This document shows positions 44,331 through 53,525 of a stretch of 64,000 bases of DNA, one piece after another. Made by a program: the position numbers and the translations under genes. Positions within the stretch are counted from its first letter, which is position 1, and each line of letters starts with the position of its first letter. The stretch comes from Pseudooceanicola nanhaiensis DSM 18065 (GTDB taxonomy: Bacteria; Pseudomonadota; Alphaproteobacteria; Rhodobacterales; Rhodobacteraceae). The notes beneath the pieces were generated by a model, which saw only the letters and a program-made list of their open reading frames with translations, made no database searches and was not told the origin of the DNA. The DNA lies in contig NZ_JHZF01000013.1 in assembly GCF_000688295.1 (NCBI RefSeq), forward strand, positions 434,001 to 498,000, read 5' to 3'.

Positions 44331-45373
44331 CCGCTCACCTCGTCCAGCATGGCATAGGCCCGCTGGATCGGCATCAGCACGATCATCCGGCCGCCGTCCC
44401 TCAGCCGCCCGGCCGCGCGGCCGGCGGCGTCCCCGGTGCCGAAGAACACATCGGCCCGCTGCGCGCCCTTGATGGCCGAGCCGGTGTCCTGCGCGATCAT
44501 CAGCCGGCGCATCGGGCCCTCGCCTTCCTTCTCGATCCAGACCGGCGCGCCGAGCGGGACGTAGGCAGGATCGACCGCAACGGTCCTGAGCGGCGTGACC
44601 GACCGGTTCATCGCGCCGAGCGGGCCCTTGTCGGCGGGAACGTGGCTCACCTCGCGGAAGAACACGAAGGAGGGGTTGTGCATCAGGAGCTCGAACCCTT
44701 CCTCGGGATTCCGGCGGACCCAGTTGCGGATCACCTGTGCCGAGACCTGGTGCGGCTCGTAGACCCCCATCCGGACAAGCTCCTGCCCGATCGAGCGGTA
44801 GGGATGGCCGTTCGCCCCGGCATAGCCCACCCGGATCGCGCCGCCCTCGGCCAGCCGGATCCGGCCGGAGCCCTGGATCTGCAGGAAGAACAGCTCGACC
44901 GGGTCGTCGACCCAGGCGATCTCGAGACCGCGTTCGGCCAGCAGCCCTTCCTCGACGATCTCGCGGCGGGTCAGGAACGGGCCCTCCGCCGCCTCCTCGG
45001 GCATGGCGTAGACCGGGAAGCGGTGCACGTCGTCGGGGGTGAGGGATCCGTCGAGCTCGGGCTCGAAATACCCGGTGAAGAGGCCGGGCGCGCCGTCCTC
45101 GATCAGCACCGGGCGGAAGAAGAGCTCGAAGAAGGTCCGGGCCGAGCCCTGGTCGGCCGCGGCCCTGCAGAGCGCCCGCCAGTCGGGGGCCGCCATGTCG
45201 CCGCAGGTGGAAAGGAAGACGTCCAGCGCCGCCTGGTGATCGTCGCCCTCCCAGCCGTCGAGCTGGGAGAAGTCGAGGATCGTGCGGGTCACGTCCGGCC
45301 CGATGTCGTCACCCGACGCCGCGCCGGTCATCAGCAGGCCTGCCGCCAGGGCCGCAAGCCACCGCCAGGTCAT
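44327..45373 (-). CDS. mltA: Murein transglycosylase A (MltA)
   Basis: MltA cleaves peptidoglycan strands to 1,6-anhydro-muropeptides, starting the wall-recycling route in which AmgK and MurU act. The 348-residue protein has an N-terminal signal peptide (AALAAGLLMTGAASG), the substrate-groove start PGLFTGYFEPELDG, and the 3D domain near the end: IAQDTGSAIKGAQRADVFFG with its catalytic aspartates. The lipobox cysteine seen in enteric MltA is missing, so it is probably soluble in the periplasm. It overlaps its neighbours by four bases on both sides. Confidence 0.93.
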   Translation of the reverse strand: MTWRWLAALAAGLLMTGAASGDDIGPDVTRTILDFSQLDGWEGDDHQAALDVFLSTCGDMAAPDWRALCRAAADQGSARTFFELFFRPVLIEDGAPGLFTGYFEPELDGSLTPDDVHRFPVYAMPEEAAEGPFLTRREIVEEGLLAERGLEIAWVDDPVELFFLQIQGSGRIRLAEGGAIRVGYAGANGHPYRSIGQELVRMGVYEPHQVSAQVIRNWVRRNPEEGFELLMHNPSFVFFREVSHVPADKGPLGAMNRSVTPLRTVAVDPAYVPLGAPVWIEKEGEGPMRRLMIAQDTGSAIKGAQRADVFFGTGDAAGRAAGRLRDGGRMIVLMPIQRAYAMLDEVSG

Positions 45374-46029
45374 TCGCCGGTGGCGACCAGCTGCCAGTTG
45401 GGGTTGTCCGACCCCATCTTGCGGGCAAAGGTCCAGACGTCGCGCTGCGTCTTGATCTCGCCCGGCGTGCCTTCGATCACATCGCCGCCGCGGTCGCGCA
45501 CGACCGAGGTCAGCTGCCCGGTGAAGCGCACGGTCAGTTCCGCCTCGGAGGTCGCCTCGTCATAGGTGGCGTCGTTCAGGGCGGTCTCGCGCACGCCGAG
45601 GAATTCGGCCTCGACATGGATGCCCTGCTCTTCGCGGGCGTTCACCACCTCGGCGAAGCTCGCGTAGACGTCATCGGACAGGAACGGCTTTATCTCGGCC
45701 AGATCGCCGCTTTCGAAGCCCATCAGGATCATTTCGTAGGCGCCCTTCGCCCCGCCGAGGAACTCTCCGACGTTGAACGAGGGCTCGACGCGCTTCATCT
45801 GCGCCAGAGCGCGTGCGGCGTCGGAGCCCTCTTCCACGTGGTCGGTGATGTCGAGGTCCGGGCCGCCTTCGATCACGTCGAAGTTACGCGGACGGCCGAC
45901 CGGCGCCTCGCCGCGCGGGGGCAGGGGCTTCTCGAATCCTTCCCGGGTGCCGAGGACCGAACGTAGCCGCAGGATCAGGAATACTGCGATTCCGGCCAGC
46001 ACGAGTAGCTGAAGGATGGGCGAATTCAT
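45370..46029 (-). CDS. Tim44/TimA family membrane-associated protein
   Basis: From ATG 46029 the protein has 219 residues: one N-terminal membrane helix (ILQLLVLAGIAVFLILRLRS), a linker, and a C-terminal Tim44-like domain (about 85-219; EFLGGAKGAYEMILMGFESG, then ELTVRFTGQLTSVVRDRGG). Tim44 in mitochondria ties the import channel to Hsp70; in alphaproteobacteria the soluble domain binds membrane lipids and is linked to protein quality control at the inner membrane. The longer frame to 46407 is rejected because it crosses the fxsA start. The gene begins the operon with mltA and smr. Confidence 0.9.
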   Translation of the reverse strand: MNSPILQLLVLAGIAVFLILRLRSVLGTREGFEKPLPPRGEAPVGRPRNFDVIEGGPDLDITDHVEEGSDAARALAQMKRVEPSFNVGEFLGGAKGAYEMILMGFESGDLAEIKPFLSDDVYASFAEVVNAREEQGIHVEAEFLGVRETALNDATYDEATSEAELTVRFTGQLTSVVRDRGGDVIEGTPGEIKTQRDVWTFARKMGSDNPNWQLVATGE

Positions 46030-46132
46030 GCGGGTCCTCTTTGGCAGGGCATGGCAAGATCGTCGTGTCCTTCCTATGTAGGAGTTCACCGGTGCCGAGT
46101 CCACCGCGCCACAGACGAAGGAGAGCGGCCCC

Positions 46133-46657
46133 ATGTGGTTGTTACTGGCTTTTATCATCGTCCCCATGATCGAGATCGGCCTGTTCATCCAGGTCGGGGG
46201 CGTCATCGGGTTGTGGTGGACGCTGGCCATCGTGCTCGTGACCGCGGTCGTGGGCACATGGATGGTCAAGCAGCAGGGCCGCCACGTGCTGGACAAGATC
46301 CGCCGGTCCTTCAATGAATTGTCCGACCCGTCCGAGCCGCTGGCCGAGGGCGCGATGATCCTCTTCTCGGGCGCGCTCCTGCTGACGCCCGGGTTCTTCA
46401 CCGACACCGTCGGCCTTCTGCTCCTGCTGCCCCCGGTGCGGCACTGGGCGTTCCGTGTGGCGAAGCGTCACGTCAGGATCCAGTCGATGAGCTACACCGC
46501 CACCACGTCCCGTCCCGGGCCCGGCCCGCAGCGGCCCCGCCGCCCGCACGATCCCGGCGTGATCGACGGCGACTACACCGAGGTCGACCAGGGCTTCGAC
46601 GAGCTCGACCCGCCGAAGCGCCCGACGCACCGGCCCTCGGAATGGACCAGGCATTGA
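46133..46657 (+). CDS. fxsA: FxsA family inner-membrane protein
   Basis: The 174-residue protein has the FxsA cytoplasmic-membrane core: WLLLAFIIVPMIEIGLFIQV, then GLWWTLAIVLVTAVVGTWMV and ALLLTPGFFTDTVGLLLLLP, the family's most conserved stretch. The C-terminal part (about 110-174) is a proline- and arginine-rich tail. Its function is unclear; the name comes from a phage T7 exclusion phenotype in E. coli when overproduced. It is divergent from timA and 65 bases from secB. Confidence 0.92.
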   Translation: MWLLLAFIIVPMIEIGLFIQVGGVIGLWWTLAIVLVTAVVGTWMVKQQGRHVLDKIRRSFNELSDPSEPLAEGAMILFSGALLLTPGFFTDTVGLLLLLPPVRHWAFRVAKRHVRIQSMSYTATTSRPGPGPQRPRRPHDPGVIDGDYTEVDQGFDELDPPKRPTHRPSEWTRH

Positions 46658-46722
46658 GGCGACACGGTGATGCTGCTAGGAACCTGCGGGACTTTGCCTA
46701 GCACCCGTTTGGAGATCCCAGC

Positions 46723-47241
46723 ATGACCGACGCGCCCGAAGCCCCGACCCCGCAGCAACCGCAGATCCGGTTCAACGTGCTGAACCAGTACGTCCGGGAC
46801 ATGTCGTTCGAGAACATCCTCGCGCGGAACCCCGTCCGGGCCAATTACACCCCCGATGTGCAGGTGCAGGTCGGGCTCGACGTCAAGAAGCGCGACGGGG
46901 CCGAGAACCAGTACGAGGTCGCGATCAAGCTCAAGGCGACCTCGAAGGCCAAGGACGAGGACGTCACGCTCTTCATCCTCGAGGTCGATTACGTCGGGCT
47001 CTTCCACGTCGAGGGCGTGCCGGACGAGCAGCTTCAGCCGTTCCTGCTGATCGAATGCCCGCGCCAGATCTTCCCGTTCCTGCGCCGCATCGTGAGCGAC
47101 GTGACCCGCGACGGGGGCTTCCCGCCGCTGAACCTGGAAAACATCGACTTCCTGCAGATCTTCCGCCAGGAAATGCAGCGCCGCGCGGCCGCCGGCGGTG
47201 CGAATGGCGCCAATGGCGCCAACGGCGCGCAGCAGGCCTAG
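46723..47241 (+). CDS. secB: Protein-export chaperone SecB
   Basis: SecB holds presecretory proteins unfolded and delivers them to SecA. The 172-residue protein matches the family: FNVLNQYVRDMSFEN, TPDVQVQVGLDVKKR, VTLFILEVDYVGLFHVEGV, ECPRQIFPFLRRIVSDVTRD and PPLNLENIDFLQIFRQ. The C-terminus ends in a short repeat, GGANGANGANGA. Its stop shares a CTAG with the convergent dnaQ stop. Confidence 0.97.
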   Translation: MTDAPEAPTPQQPQIRFNVLNQYVRDMSFENILARNPVRANYTPDVQVQVGLDVKKRDGAENQYEVAIKLKATSKAKDEDVTLFILEVDYVGLFHVEGVPDEQLQPFLLIECPRQIFPFLRRIVSDVTRDGGFPPLNLENIDFLQIFRQEMQRRAAAGGANGANGANGAQQA

Positions 47242-47930
47242 GCCAGCCGCGTCCAGAGCGCGGCGTCGCCCATCTTCGCGACGAAGGCCGCATGCGCTTC
47301 CGCTTCCGCCTCGGTGATCCGGGACGGGAGCGGCACCGGCCGCGGCTGCGGGCGCCAGTCGGACTGGCCCGCCGCATGCGCCCCCTGGTGGCCCTGGTCC
47401 GAAAGGCCGAAATCGGGCTGCCGCCCCCCGATCAGCTCAAGATAGACCTCGGCCAGGATCTCGGAATCGAGCAGCGCGCCGTGCAGCGTCCGGGCGGAGT
47501 TGTCGATCCCGAACCGGCGGCAGAGCGCGTCCAGCGAGGCGGGCGAACCGGGGAACCGCTTGCGCGCGATCTCGAGCGTGTCGATGGCCTGGTCGTCGGG
47601 CAGGCGGCGCATGTTCAGCCAGCCGAGCTCTGCGTTCAGGAATTTCATGTCGAACTTGGCGTTGTGGATCACCAGCTTCGCATCGCCCACGAAATCGAGG
47701 AACTCCTGCGCGATCTTCGCGAAGACCGGCTTGTCACGCAGGAACTCCTCGGACAACCCGTGCACCTCGAAGGCCGATTGCGGCATGTCACGCTGCGGGT
47801 TGATGTACTGGTGATAGGTCCGGCCCGTCGGCATGTGGTTCAGAAGTTCGACGCCCCCGATCTCGACGATGCGGTCGCCCTGCTCGGGCTCGAAGCCCGT
47901 GGTCTCGGTGTCGAGGACGATCTCACGCAT
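47238..47930 (-). CDS. dnaQ: DNA polymerase III epsilon subunit (3'-5' exonuclease)
   Basis: DnaQ proofreads for the replicative polymerase. The 230-residue protein begins at ATG 47930; the longer frame to 47981 enters coaE. The exonuclease motifs are [13 protein letters not shown] (I), [13 protein letters not shown] (II) and [15 protein letters not shown] (III, with the metal-binding aspartate). The C-terminal part that binds the alpha subunit is short and proline-rich. It overlaps coaE by eight bases and is the last gene of maf-aroE-coaE-dnaQ. Confidence 0.96.
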   Translation of the reverse strand: MREIVLDTETTGFEPEQGDRIVEIGGVELLNHMPTGRTYHQYINPQRDMPQSAFEVHGLSEEFLRDKPVFAKIAQEFLDFVGDAKLVIHNAKFDMKFLNAELGWLNMRRLPDDQAIDTLEIARKRFPGSPASLDALCRRFGIDNSARTLHGALLDSEILAEVYLELIGGRQPDFGLSDQGHQGAHAAGQSDWRPQPRPVPLPSRITEAEAEAHAAFVAKMGDAALWTRLA

Positions 47931-48513
47931 CCAGTGTCTCCCTGATCCCGGCCACGATGGCCTCAACCTGCGCCCGCGCATGGTCCAGCGTGTCCGTCAC
48001 CACAACGTGGTCCGCCCGCGCCCGCTTTTCGGCATCGGGCATCTGCTTGGCGCGGATCGCCTCGAACTGCGCCTCGGTCATGGTGCCGCGGGCGAGCACC
48101 CGCTCGCGCTGGACCGCCTCGGGCGCCGAGACGACGACGACCGCGTCGAAATTCCTTTCGTTCCCGCCCTCGAACAGGAGCGGGATGTCGAGCACCACGA
48201 TATCGCTTTCGACGGTGCCGATGAAGTCCTTCCGGTCGAGGCCCACGAGCGGATGCACGATCGCTTCGATCCGGCGCAGCGCGGTGGTGTCGGCCGCGAT
48301 GATCTCGCGCAGTTTCTCGCGCGAGACGGCGCCATCCACGATCGCCTCGGGAAAGGCCTCGGCCATCGGGGCGACGGCGGCGCCTCCGGCGGCGTACAAT
48401 CTGTGCACGGCGGCATCCGCATCCCAGACCGCGCAGCCCAGCTCGGCGAACATCTTCGCCGTGGTGCTCTTGCCCATGCCGATGGAGCCGGTCAGCCCGA
48501 GAAGATAGGTCAT
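47923..48513 (-). CDS. coaE: Dephospho-CoA kinase
   Basis: CoaE makes the final phosphorylation in coenzyme A synthesis. From ATG 48513 it has 196 residues: [19 protein letters not shown] (P-loop), [12 protein letters not shown], the [11 protein letters not shown] motif, and the lid [18 protein letters not shown]. It overlaps aroE and dnaQ, so its translation depends on them. Confidence 0.96.
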   Translation of the reverse strand: MTYLLGLTGSIGMGKSTTAKMFAELGCAVWDADAAVHRLYAAGGAAVAPMAEAFPEAIVDGAVSREKLREIIAADTTALRRIEAIVHPLVGLDRKDFIGTVESDIVVLDIPLLFEGGNERNFDAVVVVSAPEAVQRERVLARGTMTEAQFEAIRAKQMPDAEKRARADHVVVTDTLDHARAQVEAIVAGIRETLDA

Positions 48514-49343
48514 GACAGCGCCGCCTCGCGGGTCTGGTCGTCGACGACGGGGCGGACACCGAACCAGCGTTCGAACGCCGGCACCGCCTGGTGCAGCAGC
48601 ATCCCCAGCCCGTCCACCGTGTGGCAGCCGGCCGCTTCGGCCGCAGCCAGAAGGTCGGTGCGGAGCGGCGCATAAACAAGGTCCGTCACCACCTGCCCGG
48701 CGTGCAATCCGTCGAGCGGCACCCGCAGCGCCGCCTTGCCCGTCATCCCCAGCGAGGTGGAGTTCACCACCAGCGCCGCCTGGTCGATCATGTTCCCGGC
48801 CTGCACCCAGTCGACGACCCGCAGCCGCCGGCCGAAATCGTCCTGCAGCCGCTCGGCCCTGAGCCTCGTGCGGTTCGCGACCATGATCTCCTTCACCCCG
48901 GCGTCGAGCAGGGAGGCGACCACCGCCCGTGCCGCGCCGCCCGCGCCCAGCAGGGCGACCGGCCCCGCGTCCGGAGACCACGAGGGCGCGCCGCTGCGCA
49001 GGTTCTCGAGAAAACCATACCCGTCCGTATTGTCAGCGTGGATCTTCCCGTCGGGCCGGAAGATGAGCGTGTTCGCCGCGCCGATCAGGATCGCCCGATC
49101 GGTCACGAGGTCCGCGATCTCCATCACCCGTTCCTTGTGCGGCACGGTGATGTTGACCCCCACGAACCCCGCCTTGGGCAGGGCGCGCAGCACGGTTTCA
49201 AGGTCGTCGCCCTCGACATCCATGGGGATGTAGAAGCCGGGCAGCCCGAAGCGCCGCAGCCAGTGACGGTGCAGGATCGGCGAACGCGAATGGGCGATCG
49301 GATGGCCGATCACGCCGGCCAGGGGGATCTTCGTCTGGGTCAT
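48510..49343 (-). CDS. aroE: Shikimate dehydrogenase
   Basis: AroE reduces 3-dehydroshikimate to shikimate with NADPH, in aromatic amino-acid synthesis. The 277-residue protein has [33 protein letters not shown] with the catalytic lysine, [19 protein letters not shown], the NADP site [12 protein letters not shown] and [11 protein letters not shown]. Four-base overlaps join it to maf upstream and coaE downstream. Confidence 0.96.
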   Translation of the reverse strand: MTQTKIPLAGVIGHPIAHSRSPILHRHWLRRFGLPGFYIPMDVEGDDLETVLRALPKAGFVGVNITVPHKERVMEIADLVTDRAILIGAANTLIFRPDGKIHADNTDGYGFLENLRSGAPSWSPDAGPVALLGAGGAARAVVASLLDAGVKEIMVANRTRLRAERLQDDFGRRLRVVDWVQAGNMIDQAALVVNSTSLGMTGKAALRVPLDGLHAGQVVTDLVYAPLRTDLLAAAEAAGCHTVDGLGMLLHQAVPAFERWFGVRPVVDDQTREAALS

Positions 49344-49939
49344 CCCGCGATCACACCTCTCGTCGTCAGGTAGTTCAGCAGCGGCAGAAGGGGCATGCCG
49401 AGGATACAGTGATAATCCCCGGTGACCTGCGTGAAAAGCCGCACGCCCTCGCCTTCATAATGATAGCAACCGACCGCGTCGGAAACCCCCGGCCAGTTCC
49501 GGTCGAGATACGCGTCCAGATACTCCTCCGAGAACATCCGCATCATCAGCTTCACTTCCGAGACATGGCGCCAGACCGGCTTGCCGTCCTCGCAGATCAC
49601 CGCGGCGGAGTAGAGCGAATGACGCTGACCGCGAAGCCGCATCAGCGCCGCCCGCGCGGCCTCGCGGTCGGGCTGCTTGGTGAAGACCTCGGAGCCGAGC
49701 GCGAGGATCTGGTCCGACCCGATCACCAGCGCGCCCGGGGTGCGGGCACTGACCCGGATCGCCTTCATCTCGGCCAGCGCGTCCGAGAGATCGCGGGGCG
49801 ATACCTCCTCGGCCAGCAGCGCCTCGCGCAGCGCATCCTCGTCGACCGCGGCCTTCATCACGCGGAACGGCACCCCGGCGCCTTCCAGCATCGCGGCCCG
49901 CGCGGCCGAACCCGAGGCAAGGACGATCTGCTGGCTCAT
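49340..49939 (-). CDS. maf: Maf family nucleoside triphosphate pyrophosphatase
   Basis: Maf proteins hydrolyse non-canonical or canonical nucleoside triphosphates. From ATG 49939 it has 199 residues with IVLASGSAARAAMLEGAGVPF, GSDQILALGSEVFTKQ and the late GCYHYEGEGVRLF and GDYHCILGMPLLPLLNYL motifs. It opens the maf-aroE-coaE-dnaQ operon, and its start lies just left of the presumed origin. Confidence 0.94.
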   Translation of the reverse strand: MSQQIVLASGSAARAAMLEGAGVPFRVMKAAVDEDALREALLAEEVSPRDLSDALAEMKAIRVSARTPGALVIGSDQILALGSEVFTKQPDREAARAALMRLRGQRHSLYSAAVICEDGKPVWRHVSEVKLMMRMFSEEYLDAYLDRNWPGVSDAVGCYHYEGEGVRLFTQVTGDYHCILGMPLLPLLNYLTTRGVIAG

Positions 49940-49944
49940 GTGTG

Positions 49945-50335
49945 CAACCCCGTGGATAAACCCTGTCGAACGGCATGGAAGGTTCTGGGGAAAAGCGCCT
50001 TCCGATGCAAGCCGTGGGGGTAACCCGGGGGGCTCGCGGCGGTCGAAGGCATCGGTTAACCTGCGGGAAAGGATAAGCGAGCCATCCACAGTTCACCATC
50101 GCTCCCGCGTTCCGTCCCGGAATTCATCCACGTCCGCCTGAGCCGATTGTTTCCCCGTATGCTTATGAAACAAAACGATAATCTGGAATAGTTACCAAGA
50201 CCGATCACTTTCGACCACAGACTTATCCACAAGATGCGGGATCGGGTATAACCCTGCGGACGGATCAAGGATCCACAGGGCGCGGCGTCCCTACATCATC
50301 ATCATCTTTCTATTTATCTTTCTTTTATTTAGTGG
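49945..50335. other. Probable chromosome replication origin (oriC)
   Basis: This gap of about 420 bases between the divergent maf and hemJ genes holds no coding frame. It has one perfect DnaA box (TTATCCACA, 50223-50231), one single-mismatch box on the other strand (CGTGGATAA, 49951-49959) and weaker ones at 50082-50090, 50124-50132 and 50269-50277. At 50292-50331 comes an A+T-rich, pyrimidine-only-like tract starting with four CAT triplets, very unlike the rest of the G+C-rich window; it would suit strand opening. Genes on each side are transcribed away from it, and parA, parB and two parS sites lie 3-7 kb to the right. In related alphaproteobacteria the origin is near rho-mnmE-mnmG-rsmG-parAB. 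Confidence 0.65.
50223..50231 (+). other. Perfect DnaA box
   Basis: TTATCCACA is the consensus DnaA site, about 60 bases left of the A+T-rich tract of the presumed origin. Confidence 0.75.
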
Positions 50336-50359
50336 AGGCCCGACCGTCAGGAGACCCAG

Positions 50360-50809
50360 ATGACCGACTTCCTCGCCACGCTCTATCCCTGGACCAAGGC
50401 GCTTCACATCATTTCGGTCATCGCGTGGATGGCGGGGATCTTCTACCTGCCGCGGCTCTTCGTCTATCACACCGAGAAGACCCGGCCGGGGACCGAGCTG
50501 GACGCGGTCTACCAGGAGATGGAGCGCAAGCTGCTGCGCGCGATCATGAACCCGGCGATGATCGGGACATGGCTCTTCGGGCTGATGCTGGTCTTCACGC
50601 CGGGCATGGTCGACTGGGGCATGGTCTGGCCCTGGACCAAGGCCGCGGCCGTGCTGGTGATGACCTGGTTCCACCATTGGCTGGGGAAACGGCGCAAGGA
50701 CTTCGCCGCGGGGCGCAACACGCTCACGGGGCGCCGCTACAGGATGATGAACGAGCTGCCGACGCTGCTGATGATCGTCATCGTGATCTCGGTCGTGGTG
50801 CGCTTCTGA
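50360..50809 (+). CDS. hemJ: Protoporphyrinogen oxidase HemJ (CopD-like)
   Basis: HemJ oxidises protoporphyrinogen IX to protoporphyrin IX in the inner membrane. The 149-residue protein starts at ATG 50360 after CAGGAG and has four hydrophobic segments. The N-terminal signature KALHIISVIAWMAGIFYLP, with its histidine, is followed by RLFVYHTEK and, later, HHWLGKRRKDFAAG. HemJ is the usual protoporphyrinogen oxidase of alphaproteobacteria that lack HemY-type oxidase. The gene sits between the presumed origin and rho. Confidence 0.93.
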   Translation: MTDFLATLYPWTKALHIISVIAWMAGIFYLPRLFVYHTEKTRPGTELDAVYQEMERKLLRAIMNPAMIGTWLFGLMLVFTPGMVDWGMVWPWTKAAAVLVMTWFHHWLGKRRKDFAAGRNTLTGRRYRMMNELPTLLMIVIVISVVVRF

Positions 50810-50827
50810 GGCGCTTTGCCGTCGCGA

Positions 50828-50856
50828 TTGACTCACCCGGTCCGGTTGCCTATATC
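50828..50856 (+). promoter_or_regulatory. rho promoter, overlapped by a GANTC site
   Basis: TTGACT (50828-50833) and TATATC (50851-50856) are spaced by exactly 17 bases, a good housekeeping promoter. It would start a leader of about 75 bases before rho. GACTC at 50830-50834, a CcrM methylation site, overlaps the -35 element. Confidence 0.7.
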
Positions 50857-50939
50857 CGGCGGCAAGCTGCCCGTCCGGGTGGACATTCATCCCAACAAGA
50901 CAAGATCCGACGCCGCCCGGCGCGATCACGGATATTCCC

Positions 50940-52211
50940 ATGGAAACTGAACGACTGAACCTGTCCGACCTCAAGGCGAAGAGCCCGAAGGACCTTCTGG
51001 CCATGGCCGAGGAGCTCGAGATAGAGAACGCCTCGACCATGCGGAAGGGCGACATGATGTTCCAGATCCTCCGCGAAATGGCGGACGAGGGCTGGGAGAT
51101 CGGCGGCGACGGCGTGCTCGAGGTGCTGCAGGACGGTTTCGGCTTCCTCCGCTCGACGGAAGCCAACTACCTGCCGGGCCCCGATGACATCTACGTCTCG
51201 CCCGACATGATCCGGCAGTATTCGCTGCGCACCGGGGACACGATCGAAGGGCTGATGAAGGCCCCGCTCGACAACGAGCGCTATTTCGCGCTGACGACGG
51301 TGCAGCTGATCAACTTCGAGGACCCCGAGAAGGCCCGCCACAAGATCGCCTTCGACAACCTCACGCCGCTCTATCCCGACGAGCGCCTGAAGATGGAAGT
51401 CGAGGATCCGACGATCAAGGACCGCTCGGCCCGGATCATCGACCTCGTCGCGCCGATCGGGAAGGGGCAGCGGTCGCTCATCGTGGCGCCGCCGCGGACC
51501 GGCAAGACGGTCCTGCTGCAGAACATCGCCAACTCGATCGAGAAGAACCACCCGGAATGCTACCTCATCGTCCTGCTCATCGACGAGCGGCCGGAAGAGG
51601 TGACCGACATGCAGCGTTCGGTGAAGGGAGAGGTCGTGTCCTCCACCTTCGACGAACCGGCGACGCGGCACGTGGCGGTGTCCGAGATGGTGATCGAGAA
51701 GGCGAAACGCCTGGTCGAACACAAGCGAGATGTTGTGATCCTTCTGGACTCGATCACAAGACTTGGTAGGGCCTTCAACACCGTGGTGCCGTCTTCGGGC
51801 AAGGTTCTGACCGGCGGCGTCGATGCCAACGCGCTCCAGCGGCCAAAACGGTTCTTCGGCGCGGCACGGAACATCGAAGAGGGCGGCTCGCTGACGATCA
51901 TCGCGACCGCGCTGATCGATACCGGCTCGCGGATGGACGAGGTGATCTTCGAGGAATTCAAGGGCACCGGCAACTCCGAGATCGTGCTCGACCGGAAGGT
52001 CGCCGACAAGCGCGTCTTCCCGGCGATGGACATCCTCAAGTCGGGCACCCGGAAGGAAGACCTGCTGGTCGAGAAGGTCGATCTTCAGAAGACCTTCGTT
52101 CTGCGGCGCATCCTGAACCCGATGGGGACGACGGACGCAATCGAGTTCCTGATCTCGAAGCTGAAGCAGACCAAGACGAATTCCGAGTTCTTCGACTCCA
52201 TGAACACCTGA
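50940..52211 (+). CDS. rho: Transcription termination factor Rho
   Basis: Rho is the hexameric RNA helicase that ends transcription of untranslated RNA. The 423-residue protein has the N-terminal helix bundle ([20 protein letters not shown]), the RNA-binding OSB domain (about 50-120; [20 protein letters not shown]), Walker [16 protein letters not shown], Walker [19 protein letters not shown] and the R-loop [19 protein letters not shown]. The leader between the promoter and ATG 50940 may serve autoregulation, as known for rho elsewhere. mnmE follows after 36 bases that contain a small stem with no T-run. Confidence 0.98.
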   Translation: METERLNLSDLKAKSPKDLLAMAEELEIENASTMRKGDMMFQILREMADEGWEIGGDGVLEVLQDGFGFLRSTEANYLPGPDDIYVSPDMIRQYSLRTGDTIEGLMKAPLDNERYFALTTVQLINFEDPEKARHKIAFDNLTPLYPDERLKMEVEDPTIKDRSARIIDLVAPIGKGQRSLIVAPPRTGKTVLLQNIANSIEKNHPECYLIVLLIDERPEEVTDMQRSVKGEVVSSTFDEPATRHVAVSEMVIEKAKRLVEHKRDVVILLDSITRLGRAFNTVVPSSGKVLTGGVDANALQRPKRFFGAARNIEEGGSLTIIATALIDTGSRMDEVIFEEFKGTGNSEIVLDRKVADKRVFPAMDILKSGTRKEDLLVEKVDLQKTFVLRRILNPMGTTDAIEFLISKLKQTKTNSEFFDSMNT

Positions 52212-52247
52212 GGCAGGGCGGCCCTGCCGCCGCCCGGAGAGATGGGT

Positions 52248-53522
52248 ATGGACACGATCTTTGCACTGGCCTCTGCGCCGGGCGCCGCCGGCGTCGCCGT
52301 GGTCCGGATCTCCGGGCCACGCGCGTTTTCGGCTGCTCAATCGCTGGTCGGTGATCTTCCCGACGCCCGGCGCGCCGGTCTTCGCATCGTGCGGGGGTCG
52401 GATGGTGCGATGATCGACGAGGCGCTGGTACTTGTCTTCGGGCAGGGGGCCAGCTTCACGGGTGAGGATGTCGTGGAACTGCAACTGCATGGCAGCACGG
52501 CCGTGGTCTCGGCGGTGCTGCGGGAGCTGTCGGACATCGACGGCCTCCGGCAGGCAGAAGCCGGCGAGTTCACCCGTCGCGCGCTGGAAAACGGGCGGCT
52601 GGACCTCGCGCAGGTCGAGGGGCTTGCGGACCTCATCGAAGCGGAGACCGAGGCGCAGCGGCGCCAGGCGATGCGTGTGCTCTCGGGCCGGCTTGGCGAA
52701 AAGGCCGAGACATGGCGCCTGGACATCGTCCGCGCGGCCGCACTGGTCGAGGCGACCATCGATTTCGCCGACGAGGATGTCCCGGTCGACGTCATGCCGG
52801 AAGTGACGGAGCTGCTGGAGCGCGTGCTCGCCGGTCTTCAATCCGAGCAACGGGGCGCGGTGGTGGCCGAACGTGTCCGTCAGGGGTTCGAGGTGGCGAT
52901 CCTGGGCGCGCCGAACGTGGGCAAGTCGACATTGCTCAACGCCCTGGCGGGACGGGATGCCGCGATTACCTCGGACATCGCCGGAACGACGCGGGATGTG
53001 ATCGAGGTGCGGATGGACCTCGGCGGTTTGCCAGTGACGGTGCTGGACACCGCGGGACTGCGCGAGACGGAGGACCTGGTGGAAAGCCTCGGCATCCAGC
53101 GCGCGCGGGACCGGGCGGCGGGCGCCGACATTCGCGTGGTGCTGGCCGATGGCGACTTCGTGCCCGACGTCGAGCTTTGCGACGGAGATATTGTCGTGCA
53201 GGCGAAAGCCGATCTGCGGGGCGGCGATGGCGTGTCCGGGAAGACCGGGGCAGGGGTCTCCGAGCTTGTCGACCGGATTCGCACGGAGCTCTCCGGCCGC
53301 GCTGCGCTGATCGGGACGGCCACGCGGGACCGGCACCGTGTAGCGATGGAATTGGCCGAAGGCCATCTGCGCGCGGCGATTGCGCTCGGAAAAGACGGCG
53401 AGTCGGATCTTATCGCCGAAGAGATCCGGAGTGCTGTTCGGGCGCTCGATTCTCTGGTAGGACGCGTCGACGTTGAGAATCTCCTCGACGAGATCTTCTC
53501 ATCCTTCTGCATCGGTAAATGA
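52248..53522 (+). CDS. mnmE: tRNA modification GTPase MnmE (TrmE)
   Basis: MnmE with MnmG adds carboxymethylaminomethyl or aminomethyl groups to U34 of certain tRNAs. The start is placed at ATG 52248, eight bases after GGAG; the ATG at 52242 is too close to it. The 424-residue protein has the formyl-THF-binding N-terminal domain ([20 protein letters not shown]), the GTPase motifs [24 protein letters not shown] and [10 protein letters not shown], and the C-terminal FCIGK with its essential cysteine. The G4 NKxD motif is degenerate (QAKADL). It ends four bases before the TTG start of mnmG. Confidence 0.96.
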   Translation: MDTIFALASAPGAAGVAVVRISGPRAFSAAQSLVGDLPDARRAGLRIVRGSDGAMIDEALVLVFGQGASFTGEDVVELQLHGSTAVVSAVLRELSDIDGLRQAEAGEFTRRALENGRLDLAQVEGLADLIEAETEAQRRQAMRVLSGRLGEKAETWRLDIVRAAALVEATIDFADEDVPVDVMPEVTELLERVLAGLQSEQRGAVVAERVRQGFEVAILGAPNVGKSTLLNALAGRDAAITSDIAGTTRDVIEVRMDLGGLPVTVLDTAGLRETEDLVESLGIQRARDRAAGADIRVVLADGDFVPDVELCDGDIVVQAKADLRGGDGVSGKTGAGVSELVDRIRTELSGRAALIGTATRDRHRVAMELAEGHLRAAIALGKDGESDLIAEEIRSAVRALDSLVGRVDVENLLDEIFSSFCIGK

Positions 53523-53525
53523 GGA

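Noticed and set aside
46674-46703. Inverted repeat TGCTAGG/CCTAGCA before secB as an operator
   Set aside because: Seven-base arms with a 16-base gap and no further support.
50054-50061. GGTTAACC in the origin region as a full CtrA box
   Set aside because: There is a half-site but no second TTAA seven bases away.
50292-50303. CATCATCATCAT repeat as a DnaA-trio
   Set aside because: The triplet register and strand do not give the TAG/TAA trio pattern; it is kept only as part of the A+T-rich tract.
52212-52228. Stem GGCAGGG/CCCTGCC between rho and mnmE as a terminator
   Set aside because: Short, G+C-only, with no T-run, and the next gene follows within 36 bases in the same direction.
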